Positions 1 to 5,272 of a stretch of 9,252 bases of DNA are shown one piece after another (the stretch's first letter is position 1; the number at the start of each line of letters is the position of its first letter). The translations under genes were made by a program, and so were the position numbers. The stretch is taken from contig MHSZ01000032.1 in NCBI GenBank assembly GCA_001824745.1, forward strand, positions 107,255-116,506, written 5' to 3'. The notes under the pieces are model-generated. The model saw only the letters and a list, made by a program, of their open reading frames with translations, ran no database searches and was not told the origin of the DNA. Source of the stretch: Candidatus Terrybacteria bacterium RIFCSPLOWO2_01_FULL_58_14. Its GTDB lineage: Bacteria > Patescibacteriota > Minisyncoccia > Terrybacterales > 2-01-FULL-58-14.

Positions 1-357
1 GAGGAATCCTTCGATTGCGACGAACGTCGCACAGATTTGTTCCCCGACGCGCCAGAGGCCGTCGGAGAACCCGCCACCGCTCGTCTCCGCGACACGCTCT
101 TTTGCGGGGTGATAGACCGTCGTGTAGGCGCTGTAGAGGCCGTTGAGACACAGATAGGCCCAGAGGGCGACAGGGAGTGCTGCGAGGCGAACGGTTTCCC
201 GCGTCGTCGCTGCGTAAAACGATATCACGACGAAGAGTATCTGCGCTCCCTGCAGCAGCACGAAAAGCACCACTGCGCCGTCGTTGGCAGGAACTTCGGG
301 GTGAAGCCCTAGCACGGAGCGGGTAATCCGAAGAGCGATTCGAGAGATGCGCCGCAT
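1..357 (-). CDS. Membrane protein, N-terminal 119 residues, runs off left edge
   Basis: An uninterrupted frame of 119 codons runs from an ATG at 357 leftward off the window. The start is well supported: AAGGAGGT (371-364) lies 6 nt upstream and a TAGACA/TATCAT promoter lies behind it. After a basic N-terminus (MRRISRIALRITR) there are two hydrophobic stretches, roughly residues 27-50 and 57-82, which look like two membrane helices. A more polar Gly/Ser-containing segment follows, and the sequence is becoming hydrophobic again at the edge (residues 108-119). I do not recognise the family. It is transcribed divergently from rpsB, sharing a 143-bp spacer. Its classical Shine-Dalgarno leader contrasts with the leaderless look of rpsB. 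A 91-codon frame on the opposite strand (37-312) is less credible because it lacks a ribosome binding site and resembles no family I know. Confidence 0.72.
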   Translation of the reverse strand, partial: MRRISRIALRITRSVLGLHPEVPANDGAVVLFVLLQGAQILFVVISFYAATTRETVRLAALPVALWAYLCLNGLYSAYTTVYHPAKERVAETSGGGFSDGLWRVGEQICATFVAIEGFL

Positions 358-402
358 CGCGGCACCTCCTTTCTTGGGCGTAGGTCAAAGAACGGTTCCG
401 TA

Positions 403-431
403 ATGATAGGACATTTTGAGGATTTTGTCTA
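403..431 (-). promoter_or_regulatory. sigma70-type promoter of the left-edge membrane gene
   Basis: Read on the minus strand, TAGACA (431-426) is followed by a 17-nt spacer and TATCAT (408-403). Both hexamers are close to consensus. Transcription would start near 396 and give a leader of about 39 nt that carries the Shine-Dalgarno sequence at 371-364. Confidence 0.65.
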
Positions 432-463
432 GCGCACCCCCGTTGTTTGGTAAGGATGAGCGC

Positions 464-493
464 TTGCGTTGAGGCGATGGCCGTGGCTATACT
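464..493 (+). promoter_or_regulatory. Promoter of rpsB, probably leaderless
   Basis: TTGCGT (464-469), an 18-nt spacer and TATACT (488-493) lie just before the rpsB ATG at 501. A start about 7 nt after the -10 puts +1 at about 500, which leaves essentially no 5' leader. No Shine-Dalgarno sequence precedes ATG 501. The -35 is weak; the -10 is good. Confidence 0.55.
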
Positions 494-500
494 GTCGTGG

Positions 501-1262
501 ATGCCCGAAGAACTCCAGAACGCAATGCTGCAAGACATGGTTCGTGTGGGGCTTCACATTGGCCATCGGAGATCCCGACGACACCCCGCGATGATGCCGT
601 ACGTCTACGGCGCTCGGGGGAACACGGAAATCATCGATCTGATGAAGACGGCTGAGGCGCTTCGCCGAGCCGCTGATTTTCTTTCCGCGAAGGCCGCCGA
701 CGGGGCTACGATTCTTCTCGTCGGCACGCGACAGGGCCTCGCATCGCTGGCGAAGGAAGTTGCTCGCGAGCTTGGTTTGCCCTACGTCGCATCCCGATGG
801 ATCGGCGGCACCATCACGAACTTTTCCGTTATCAATAAGCGGCTGGAAGCGTTCCGGAACCTCGCACAACGCGAGGCCTCGGGAGAGCTCGCCGAAAAAT
901 ACACGAAAGCAGAACGCGTACGCTTTCAGCGGCAACTCGGACGCTTAGAAGAGGAACTCGGCGGTATCCGTGATCTCCTAAGGCCTCCCGACGTGCTTGT
1001 ACTTGTTTCGCTTCGAGGCGATCGTCTTGCGGCGCGCGAGGCGCGACTTCGCGGAATTCCGATTGTGGCGCTGGCGGATCTCGATGCGGATCCTTCCCTG
1101 GCCGATTTCCCGATTCCCGGTAACGACGATGCTCTTCCTGCCGTACGATACGTGCTCGGGAAACTCGCCGACGCCATCCGCGAGGGACAGCAAACTCATC
1201 GCGCCCGCGCGAAGGCGCAGAATGAAGGAAAAGAGCCAGAAGAAAGAGCGGCAACCGCGTAG
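501..1262 (+). CDS. rpsB: 30S ribosomal protein S2
   Basis: This is ribosomal protein S2, a component of the small subunit. The 253-residue product shows the family's hallmarks in order: GLHIGHRRSRRHPAMMPYVYG near residues 17-37, EIIDLMKT (43-50), the SRWIGGTITN segment, and near the C-terminus a PIVALADLDADPS...FPIPGNDDA stretch. Its length is normal for S2. The frame is open to a TTG at 447, but ATG 501 is preferred: it gives the usual S2 N-terminus, and a TATACT box 7 nt upstream means that transcription would begin at about this codon. The gene pairs with tsf 26 nt downstream, the common bacterial rpsB-tsf order. The C-terminal tail (EGKEPEERAATA) is charged and low in complexity. No structured leader of the kind used for S2 autoregulation is visible. 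Confidence 0.97.
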   Translation: MPEELQNAMLQDMVRVGLHIGHRRSRRHPAMMPYVYGARGNTEIIDLMKTAEALRRAADFLSAKAADGATILLVGTRQGLASLAKEVARELGLPYVASRWIGGTITNFSVINKRLEAFRNLAQREASGELAEKYTKAERVRFQRQLGRLEEELGGIRDLLRPPDVLVLVSLRGDRLAAREARLRGIPIVALADLDADPSLADFPIPGNDDALPAVRYVLGKLADAIREGQQTHRARAKAQNEGKEPEERAATA

Positions 1263-1288
1263 ACCTTTCTTCTCCAGCACGTTTTCGT

Positions 1289-1876
1289 ATGGCCGTTCCC
1301 ATTGAACTCATCAAGGAACTCCGCGCACGTACCCAGGCATCGTTCGCCGATTGTCGACAAGCGCTGGAAGAGACCGAAGGCGATCTTGAGGAAGCTGTGA
1401 AGCGTCTCCGTGTTCGCGGCGCCGTGATTGCAGAGAAGCGGAGCGGCCGTGACACCGATGCCGGTATCGTCGAGGCCTACATCCACAGCAATAGCCGCGT
1501 GGGGGTCCTTGTGGATCTTCACGCAGAGACGGATTTTGTTGCGCGTTCCGGAGAGTTCAAGGCCTTGGCGCATGACCTCGCACTCCATATTGCGGCGGCG
1601 AATCCCCGCTACGTGAGCCCCGATGATATCCCCGAAGAAGCGCGGGTGGAAGAGCGAAGATTGATCACTCAGCAGTTTCAGGACTCCGGGAAACCCCCGC
1701 AGGTGCTGGAGAAGATTATTGAAGGGAAGATTACGGCTATGGCGAAAGAAATCTGCCTCCTCGCGCAGCCATTTGTGAAAGATTCGGACAAGACCGTGCA
1801 AGACGTCCTCGATGAGGCGGTCGCGAAGTTTGGCGAAAAGGTTATTGTGAAGCGTTTCGTGCGCTATCAGATCTAG
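1289..1876 (+). CDS. tsf: Translation elongation factor Ts (short form)
   Basis: EF-Ts is the nucleotide exchange factor that recycles EF-Tu-GDP to EF-Tu-GTP. The 195-residue product has the N-terminal UBA-like domain (about 1-50, with LRARTQASFADCRQALEE) and the signature TDFVAR (81-86), equivalent to TDFVA(K/R)N in the family. The C-terminal segment around KIIEGKITAMAKEICLLAQ and FVKDSDKTVQDVL is also typical. At 195 residues it matches the short EF-Ts form (as in Thermus, about 196) rather than the roughly 280-residue E. coli form, so it has one core subdomain fewer. It follows rpsB after 26 nt and is presumably co-transcribed. No Shine-Dalgarno motif precedes the ATG, so initiation inside the operon must use another route, such as coupling or an unstructured start. 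Confidence 0.97.
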   Translation: MAVPIELIKELRARTQASFADCRQALEETEGDLEEAVKRLRVRGAVIAEKRSGRDTDAGIVEAYIHSNSRVGVLVDLHAETDFVARSGEFKALAHDLALHIAAANPRYVSPDDIPEEARVEERRLITQQFQDSGKPPQVLEKIIEGKITAMAKEICLLAQPFVKDSDKTVQDVLDEAVAKFGEKVIVKRFVRYQI

Positions 1877-1880
1877 GAAA

Positions 1881-1902
1881 TCCCTCGCCGCGCGGCTCGG
1901 GA
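1881..1902 (+). other. GC-rich hairpin just after tsf
   Basis: Four nt after the tsf stop, TCCC (1881-1884) and GGGA (1899-1902) flank the 10-nt palindrome GCCGCGCGGC (1887-1896), giving a small hairpin with a TC/TC internal mismatch. There is no T-tract after it, so it is more likely an mRNA 3'-end stabiliser or processing site than a complete intrinsic terminator. Confidence 0.4.
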
Positions 1903-1906
1903 TGCT

Positions 1907-1945
1907 CAATTTCGCAGCTTCTCGCTTCGCTCGCAGGCGAAATTG
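1907..1945 (+). repeat. 9-bp perfect inverted repeat upstream of the TPR gene
   Basis: CAATTTCGC (1907-1915) and GCGAAATTG (1937-1945) are perfect inverted copies separated by 21 nt rich in TCGC/TTCGC. The right arm ends 3 nt before the ATG at 1949. As RNA it could form a stem next to the start codon; as DNA it could be an operator. No T-run follows, so a terminator is unlikely. Its function is not known from the sequence. Confidence 0.5.
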
Positions 1946-1948
1946 GCA

Positions 1949-2536
1949 ATGTACGCACTTCTCTCGATCGTTTTGTTTCTTGTTGGCACGGGGCTCATCG
2001 TGCTCGTCTTGGTGCGGAAGATGCCTGCCCTCGTTGATCTCCCGGGAGATCAACCGTCGGTGACGCGGGAGTTTTTCGGACGCGTCAAGGCGCGGCTGAA
2101 GCGCATCGACTGGCCTCGCTATCAGCGCTTCGCACTCACCGTACTTGCTGCGGCAGTTGATTTTCTCCGACACCTATTTTTCTTCATTGCGCGTCAGAGC
2201 GAACGGCTTGCGAAACTTCTCCGGGGGCGCATCCGAAAGCTGTCGGGGCAGCAACCAATACGCGCGCAGTTTTCGTTCTTCTCGCGTATCCGGCGAAGGT
2301 CAGCATTCGTCGAAGAAGAACGGCGATTGATCGAACAGCTCACCGCGAACCCCCACGACGTTGATGCGTACCGGCGGCTCGGGAATCTTTACGCCATTGC
2401 GGGGAATGTTGCAGATGCTCGGGCGGCATTCACCGAAGTGTTGCGTCTCGCACCGGAGGATGAGGCAACGAAAGCCCGCCTTGCCGAGTTCACAAGTGAA
2501 ACAGAAGAGAATGCGCAGGATACGCCAAAGGCGTAG
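1949..2536 (+). CDS. Membrane-anchored TPR protein, function unknown
   Basis: The 195-residue product starts with one clear membrane helix (about residues 2-22, LLSIVLFLVGTGLIVLVLV). A polar basic linker follows, with a second moderately hydrophobic patch at about 62-80 (FALTVLAAAVDFLRHLFFFI) and a strongly basic stretch (93-118). The C-terminus holds one tetratricopeptide repeat, about residues 135-170, with the canonical pattern DAYRRLGNLYAIAGNVADA followed by FTEVLRLAPED. TPRs mediate protein contacts, so this may be a membrane scaffold, but no partner is evident. ATG 1949 was chosen over an in-frame TTG at 1943 because the TTG lies inside the inverted repeat. There is no Shine-Dalgarno motif. 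The gene lies 72 nt after tsf and ends 3 nt before the truncated tRNA. Confidence 0.85.
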   Translation: MYALLSIVLFLVGTGLIVLVLVRKMPALVDLPGDQPSVTREFFGRVKARLKRIDWPRYQRFALTVLAAAVDFLRHLFFFIARQSERLAKLLRGRIRKLSGQQPIRAQFSFFSRIRRRSAFVEEERRLIEQLTANPHDVDAYRRLGNLYAIAGNVADARAAFTEVLRLAPEDEATKARLAEFTSETEENAQDTPKA

Positions 2537-2539
2537 GAT

Positions 2540-2572
2540 GCCAGCGTAGCTCAGCGGCAGAGCAGCTGTTTT
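2540..2572 (+). pseudogene. tRNA gene fragment: 5' half, probably tRNA-Thr, cut in the anticodon loop
   Basis: The segment reads as a perfect tRNA 5' half: acceptor strand GCCAGCG (2540-2546), TA, D-stem GCTC (2549-2552), loop AGCGGCA, GAGC (2560-2563), A26, and anticodon stem strand GCTGT (2565-2569). The first loop bases TTT follow, equivalent to positions 32-34. From 2573 on nothing can complete the tRNA: no ACAGC anticodon strand, no T-arm and no CGCTGGC acceptor strand appears in the right place here or downstream in the window. The layout matches the intact tRNA-Thr at 3079 arm by arm, so tRNA-Thr is the likely identity, but the anticodon itself is lost. It starts 3 nt after the TPR gene stop. 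The break coincides with the beginning of AT-rich DNA carrying an HNH gene. Confidence 0.8.
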
Positions 2573-2599
2573 TATATGTACCGCCTGTTGGCTAACATG

Positions 2600-2608
2600 T
2601 GGTATGCT
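2600..2608 (+). promoter_or_regulatory. Extended -10 promoter of the HNH gene, leaderless
   Basis: TGG followed by TATGCT (2603-2608) fits the TGn-TATnnT extended -10 pattern. The predicted start, 7 nt downstream, is the A of ATG 2615. No good -35 is visible at the standard spacing, which extended -10 promoters tolerate. Confidence 0.45.
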
Positions 2609-2614
2609 CTAATC

Positions 2615-3064
2615 ATGGATATATGTAGAGAATGTGAAAAACCAAGAAAAAGAAAAGCCAACAAATACTGCTCGAATCGTTGTCAAGCTAATCATCAATA
2701 CAAACAATATATCTCCGCCTGGCAGCGGGGGGAAAAGAACGGGAACAGAGGCATCAATACAAAAAATATATCGAGGCACTTAATCAGATTTTTGATAGAA
2801 AAAGGCGGAGAAAAATGTTCACAATGCGGCTGGAATCAAAAACATCCTCGTACTAACCGGGTTCCTATAGAGATAGACCATATTGACGGAAACGCTGACA
2901 ATAACTCTGAGAATAATTTAAGGATGTTATGCCCAAATTGTCACGCATTAACTCCTGGTTTTAGAAATCTGAACAGGGGTAGGGGAAGAGACTGGAGAAT
3001 GAATTATTTAAAAAGTAGGCACATATCGCATTTGGATATTCAGCAAACCGTTCGAGAGAAATAA
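2615..3064 (+). CDS. HNH endonuclease, homing-type, AT-rich
   Basis: The 149-residue protein (from ATG 2615) has an N-terminal zinc-ribbon-like knuckle (C4, C7, C19, C23). The HNH nuclease follows: CxxC at C68/C71, then IEIDHIDGN (86-93, catalytic D88-H89), the NNSENNL segment, and LCPNCHALTP with C106, C109 and H110. This is the zinc-stabilised HNH family common in phages and mobile elements, which cuts double-stranded DNA. An upstream in-frame ATG at 2576 would lie within the tRNA fragment junction and upstream of the -10 box, so 2615 is preferred. Codon use is unlike its neighbours: many AGA, AAA, ATA and AAT codons in DNA far poorer in GC than rpsB or tsf, which points to transfer. It sits exactly between a broken tRNA half and an intact tRNA-Thr, with 14 nt to the latter. 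Confidence 0.9.
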   Translation: MDICRECEKPRKRKANKYCSNRCQANHQYKQYISAWQRGEKNGNRGINTKNISRHLIRFLIEKGGEKCSQCGWNQKHPRTNRVPIEIDHIDGNADNNSENNLRMLCPNCHALTPGFRNLNRGRGRDWRMNYLKSRHISHLDIQQTVREK

Positions 3065-3078
3065 AAATCAACAAGAGT

Positions 3079-3150
3079 GCCGGAGTAGCTCAATGGAAGA
3101 GCAGCGCTTTTGTAAAGCGCAGGTTGGGGGTTCGAATCCTCTCTCCGGCT
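3079..3150 (+). tRNA. tRNA-Thr, anticodon TGT
   Basis: This is a complete 72-nt cloverleaf. The acceptor arm is GCCGGAG (3079-3085) with CTCCGGC (3143-3149). The D-arm is GCTC/GAGC and the anticodon arm is GCGCT/AGCGC around TTTGTAA, with anticodon TGT at 3111-3113. The variable loop is AGGTT and the T-arm GGGGG/CCTCT around TTCGAAT, with two G-U pairs. The discriminator is T3150. CCA is not encoded, so it must be added by a nucleotidyltransferase. It reads ACA and, by wobble, other Thr codons. It differs from the truncated upstream half in the acceptor, D-loop and anticodon stem, so it is not that gene's displaced remainder. Confidence 0.96.
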
Positions 3151-3154
3151 TCGT

Positions 3155-3160
3155 TATAAT
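3155..3160 (+). promoter_or_regulatory. Consensus TATAAT box between tRNA-Thr and the protease gene
   Basis: A perfect TATAAT begins 5 nt after the tRNA 3' end and 18 nt before the ATG at 3173. The implied transcript would have a leader of only about 6 nt with no Shine-Dalgarno motif. Any -35 would have to fall inside the tRNA T-arm (around 3131-3137) and is not convincing. Confidence 0.45.
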
Positions 3161-3172
3161 TTCCCACCAGAT

Positions 3173-4006
3173 ATGAGCGAGCTTCTATCTCAAATAGAAA
3201 GAACCGTACGGTCTTTGAAGGGGTCCCGAAAAGCTCCCGTCTTGTTACTAAAAATCGATCCGATTGTTCGAGCCGATGCCCTACGCGTGCAGGACGTTCT
3301 TGCTGGAAAAAAGTACGAAACACTTGAAGTAGTGCTTCAAACAGGAGGTGGAGATGTTAATGCTGCCTTCAATATCACTAAGCTACTCAGAAAGCATGCG
3401 GCCTCGGTAAATATTCTCGTTCCCCTATTTGCCAAAAGCGCCGGTACGCTTATTTGTTTGGGAGGGAATAAAATTTTGATGTCGGAGTTTGCCGAACTGG
3501 GTCCTCTCGACGCACAACTTCCCGAAAAACAAGAGGGGGAGAGTCAGACCTATAAGTCTGCGCTTGATGGATTTAAGGCGCTGGAAGAGGTCCGCCGTCA
3601 TGCCCTCGAGACCCTTGATCTTGGGGCAAAACTTTTGGCAGAACGGAGTGGGTTGAAAATGTCGGAGGTCGTATCTCACGCGATAGATTTTGCGGCAGGC
3701 GTAGCCAAGCCTCTCTATACCCAGCTAAACCCCACGAGTATAGGACAGAGCTCGCGGGCGCTTCAGGTCGGAGAGCGGTATGGTGTACAGGTACTCATAC
3801 GATGTTTAGGATGGGATGAACCGAAGGCAGAACGAGCAGTACGTACGCTTGTATATGATTACCCGGCGCACGATTTTATTTTGGATTATGAAGAAATGGT
3901 GAGGTTGGGATTTCCTGCGGAGAAAATTAACGAAGCGGATGTTTTACAGGGAATCGGTCAGCTACTACTCAAAACGAACGACGATGTTGTTATGCTTCTA
4001 GATTAG
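3173..4006 (+). CDS. SDH_sah family serine protease, ClpP/SppA-like fold
   Basis: The 277-residue product matches the SDH_sah (serine dehydrogenase proteinase) group of ClpP-class serine proteases. Visible landmarks are LQTGGGDVNAAF (55-66, glycine-rich oxyanion turn), AKSAGTLICLGGN (87-99, with S89 as the predicted nucleophile), ELGPLDAQLP (108-117), and the C-terminal YPAHDFILDYEEMVRLGF with H233. The length is usual for the family. Unlike SppA or NfeD-type relatives there is no signal peptide or obvious membrane helix, so it is probably cytosolic. The substrate is unknown. Base composition is poorer in GC than rpsB/tsf but less extreme than the HNH gene. The start is supported by the TATAAT box 12 nt before the ATG. 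An open frame continues in phase after the TAG stop (4004-4006). Confidence 0.85.
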   Translation: MSELLSQIERTVRSLKGSRKAPVLLLKIDPIVRADALRVQDVLAGKKYETLEVVLQTGGGDVNAAFNITKLLRKHAASVNILVPLFAKSAGTLICLGGNKILMSEFAELGPLDAQLPEKQEGESQTYKSALDGFKALEEVRRHALETLDLGAKLLAERSGLKMSEVVSHAIDFAAGVAKPLYTQLNPTSIGQSSRALQVGERYGVQVLIRCLGWDEPKAERAVRTLVYDYPAHDFILDYEEMVRLGFPAEKINEADVLQGIGQLLLKTNDDVVMLLD

Positions 4007-4021
4007 AAGCTGCATAAAGAT

Positions 4022-4198
4022 ATGAGATGGAGACAGCACAAAAGATATGAGGGGGATAGGGCCGTAGGGGTTTTGGACAACCTCAGTGAGGAGGTCTCAG
4101 AAACGCGACGACAAGTCGAATCTTTGATTAAGGAGCAGCGGCGCACGGGAATAATAAGCGAGCAAGATAGAAAAGCCGTGGCGACTCTCCGTGATTGA
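4022..4198 (+). CDS. Small ORF after the protease, possible coiled-coil protein
   Basis: A 58-codon ORF begins at ATG 4022, 15 nt after the protease stop and in the same frame as it. The product is highly charged (MRWRQHKRYEGDRAVGVLDN at the N-terminus). Its middle, residues 17-41, has heptad-like spacing (VLDNLSEEVSETRRQVESLI), suggesting a short coiled coil. There is no signal peptide, cysteine cluster or known domain. No Shine-Dalgarno sequence precedes the ATG, so translation would need coupling to the protease gene or readthrough of its TAG. It ends 35 nt before the DUF3467 start. It could be a real small partner protein, a readthrough tail, or a leftover C-terminal domain separated by a new stop codon. 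I cannot tell which from one sequence. Confidence 0.45.
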   Translation: MRWRQHKRYEGDRAVGVLDNLSEEVSETRRQVESLIKEQRRTGIISEQDRKAVATLRD

Positions 4199-4223
4199 AG
4201 AATATAAAGAGGATTAATCGCGC

Positions 4224-4229
4224 TACAAT
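4224..4229 (+). promoter_or_regulatory. -10 box of the DUF3467 gene, leaderless
   Basis: TACAAT lies 4 nt before ATG 4234, so transcription would begin at or next to the start codon. There is no Shine-Dalgarno motif and no clear -35 at standard spacing. Confidence 0.4.
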
Positions 4230-4233
4230 ACCC

Positions 4234-4527
4234 ATGGCAACACAATCAGAACAACTACAAGTGAAAGCGAACGACGAAGATCTCAAGGGTCGTTACGCGA
4301 ATGCGATGCAGGTGTCGCACGATAAGGATGAGTTTCTTCTCGATTTTTTGCTCCTCAAGCCGCCGCTTGGGCAGCTCGTGGGCCGTATTATCGTGAGCCC
4401 CGCGCACATAAAGCGTATTCTTCGCGCGCTCGCGGAGAACATTAAGCGCTACGAAGAGAAACTCGGCGCGATTGAGGAAACACAAGGTCCGGCAGGGGAG
4501 GAGCTTGGCTTCAAGGTAGAAGAGTAG
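4234..4527 (+). CDS. DUF3467 family protein
   Basis: The 97-residue product matches the DUF3467 pattern: VKANDEDLKGRYANAMQVSH (residues 10-29), then DEFLLDFLLLKPP followed by GQLVGRIIVSPAHIKRILRA, and a final helix with ENIKRYEEKLGAIEE. The family is widespread in bacteria, including candidate phyla, and has no established function. It is small and soluble, with no membrane segment. ATG 4234 is chosen because the conserved region starts close behind it and a TACAAT box sits just upstream; the frame is open further 5' but only into the intergenic region. Its composition returns to the GC-rich style of the host. It converges with the MOSC gene, with a hairpin between the two stops. Confidence 0.88.
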   Translation: MATQSEQLQVKANDEDLKGRYANAMQVSHDKDEFLLDFLLLKPPLGQLVGRIIVSPAHIKRILRALAENIKRYEEKLGAIEETQGPAGEELGFKVEE

Positions 4528-4553
4528 TAGAGCGATCCTTTGGAGAAAGAGAC

Positions 4554-4575
4554 CGCCGCCCCTTACGGGACGGCG
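4554..4575 (-). terminator. Hairpin at the convergent end of the DUF3467 and MOSC genes
   Basis: CGCCG (4554-4558) pairs with CGGCG (4571-4575), then after one C/A mismatch CCC (4560-4562) pairs with GGG (4567-4569), leaving a TTAC tetraloop. On the minus strand a T-rich tail (TCTCTTTCTCC) follows, so it fits best as the terminator of the MOSC gene, perhaps bidirectional. The MOSC stop codon (4565-4563) lies inside the loop. Confidence 0.5.
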
Positions 4576-5129
4576 TGGTGTGAGTTCGGGGTTCGGATTT
4601 CGACTGCGCTACCGGTTTTGATGAGGCCCGGCTTCACGACGATGGCCACAAGGCCGCGTTTCCCGAGCGCTGCCCTGACGAATTTTTCTGCTAACCTCCG
4701 GCGGCTTAGGTAACGCCACTGAAGTTCTTCGCCCAGGCCAGTACAGGGTTTGTTTTCTCCGGTGACGAAAAGCACTGCTCCGCTTTCGAAGAGCAAGAGA
4801 GTGCCCGCAGGAAGTTGCGTGAGGCGGGCAACGCCGCGGAGGCAGATATTCGCGCCAAGATCTTCTGCGGTGACATCGGGAAGCCGCAGTGCTCCTGCAA
4901 TCTCCGCGAGCTCCTCTTCGGAGACGATCGAAACTTGTCGGAGATTGAGCACGTCCGTTCCTTTTTGCACGAAGCGTTCACGTACGCCTGTTTGTTTTGT
5001 GCGGCCGAAGTGGCGATCGAGCAGCAAGCCGTCAAGTGTTGCGGAGATCCAGGTGCGTGGTTCCGAACGCGTCGCGCCCTCGCCGCCAAGGTATGTCCCC
5101 ACGACGGTTATCGCGGATGAGGCGTTCAC
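4563..5129 (-). CDS. MOSC domain-containing protein
   Basis: The 188-residue product matches the MOSC domain (molybdenum cofactor sulfurase C-terminal). Landmarks are LNLRQVSIVSEEELAEIAGA (61-80), AEDLGANICLRGVARLTQLP (88-107), GAVLFVTGENKPCTGLGEE (117-135) carrying the conserved cysteine C129, and RGLVAIVVKPGLIKTGSAVE near the end. MOSC proteins bind or transfer sulfur or metal-sulfur groups through this cysteine, or handle N-hydroxylated substrates (YiiM/YuaD/mARC relatives). The substrate here is unknown, and no molybdenum cofactor genes are nearby. GTG 5129 is preferred to TTG 5132 because AAGAAGG (5143-5137) is then 7 nt from the start. TAGACA/TATCGT provides the promoter. Confidence 0.85.
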   Translation of the reverse strand: MNASSAITVVGTYLGGEGATRSEPRTWISATLDGLLLDRHFGRTKQTGVRERFVQKGTDVLNLRQVSIVSEEELAEIAGALRLPDVTAEDLGANICLRGVARLTQLPAGTLLLFESGAVLFVTGENKPCTGLGEELQWRYLSRRRLAEKFVRAALGKRGLVAIVVKPGLIKTGSAVEIRTPNSHHAVP

Positions 5130-5168
5130 CAAGAGGCCTTCTTTTCAGAATTAGGAATGAACGAAGTT

Positions 5169-5197
5169 ACGATACGGGATGCGGCGCGATTTGTCTA
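5169..5197 (-). promoter_or_regulatory. sigma70-type promoter of the MOSC gene
   Basis: On the minus strand, TAGACA (5197-5192), a 17-nt spacer and TATCGT (5174-5169) form a good promoter. The leader would be about 33 nt and includes AAGAAGG. The same TAGACA -35 is used by the left-edge minus-strand gene. It is back to back with the plus-strand promoter at 5210. Confidence 0.5.
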
Positions 5198-5209
5198 TTC
5201 CTTCATTCA

Positions 5210-5237
5210 TTGACCAGTTAGAGATTTGTCGTATACT
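5210..5237 (+). promoter_or_regulatory. Strong promoter of the Cys-rich small ORF
   Basis: TTGACC (5210-5215), a 16-nt spacer and TATACT (5232-5237) give a near-consensus promoter. Transcription would start near 5244 and leave a 29-nt leader with AAAGGAG at 5259-5265. Confidence 0.7.
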
Positions 5238-5272
5238 GTCGTCAGCACCACAACGGCGAAAGGAGATCGCGA

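Noticed and set aside
37..312. Plus-strand 91-codon frame at the left edge
   Set aside because: The opposite strand carries an open frame with ATG, AAGGAGGT and a promoter and encodes hydrophobic helices; the plus frame has no such signals and no family resemblance.
447..500. Upstream TTG/ATG starts for rpsB (447, 456)
   Set aside because: They would add 15-18 residues not found in S2 and lie upstream of the TATACT box that best explains the start at 501.
832..2173. Long minus-strand frames opposite rpsB, tsf and the TPR gene
   Set aside because: They are antisense to well-recognised proteins, are rich in Arg/Ser as expected for shadows of GC-rich genes, and lack start signals.
2573..3078. 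Group I intron with HNH gene inside a tRNA anticodon loop
   Set aside because: Only about 40 nt precede and 14 nt follow the HNH ORF, too little for an intron core, and the downstream sequence is a full tRNA rather than the missing 3' half.
2540..3150. Trans-spliced split tRNA
   Set aside because: No matching 3' half with CGCTGGC or ACAGC is present in the window, and split tRNAs are an archaeal feature; a disrupted gene is simpler.
3079..3150. The intact tRNA-Thr as the displaced remainder of the 2540 tRNA
   Set aside because: It has its own complete 5' half, and its acceptor and anticodon stems differ from the fragment in sequence.
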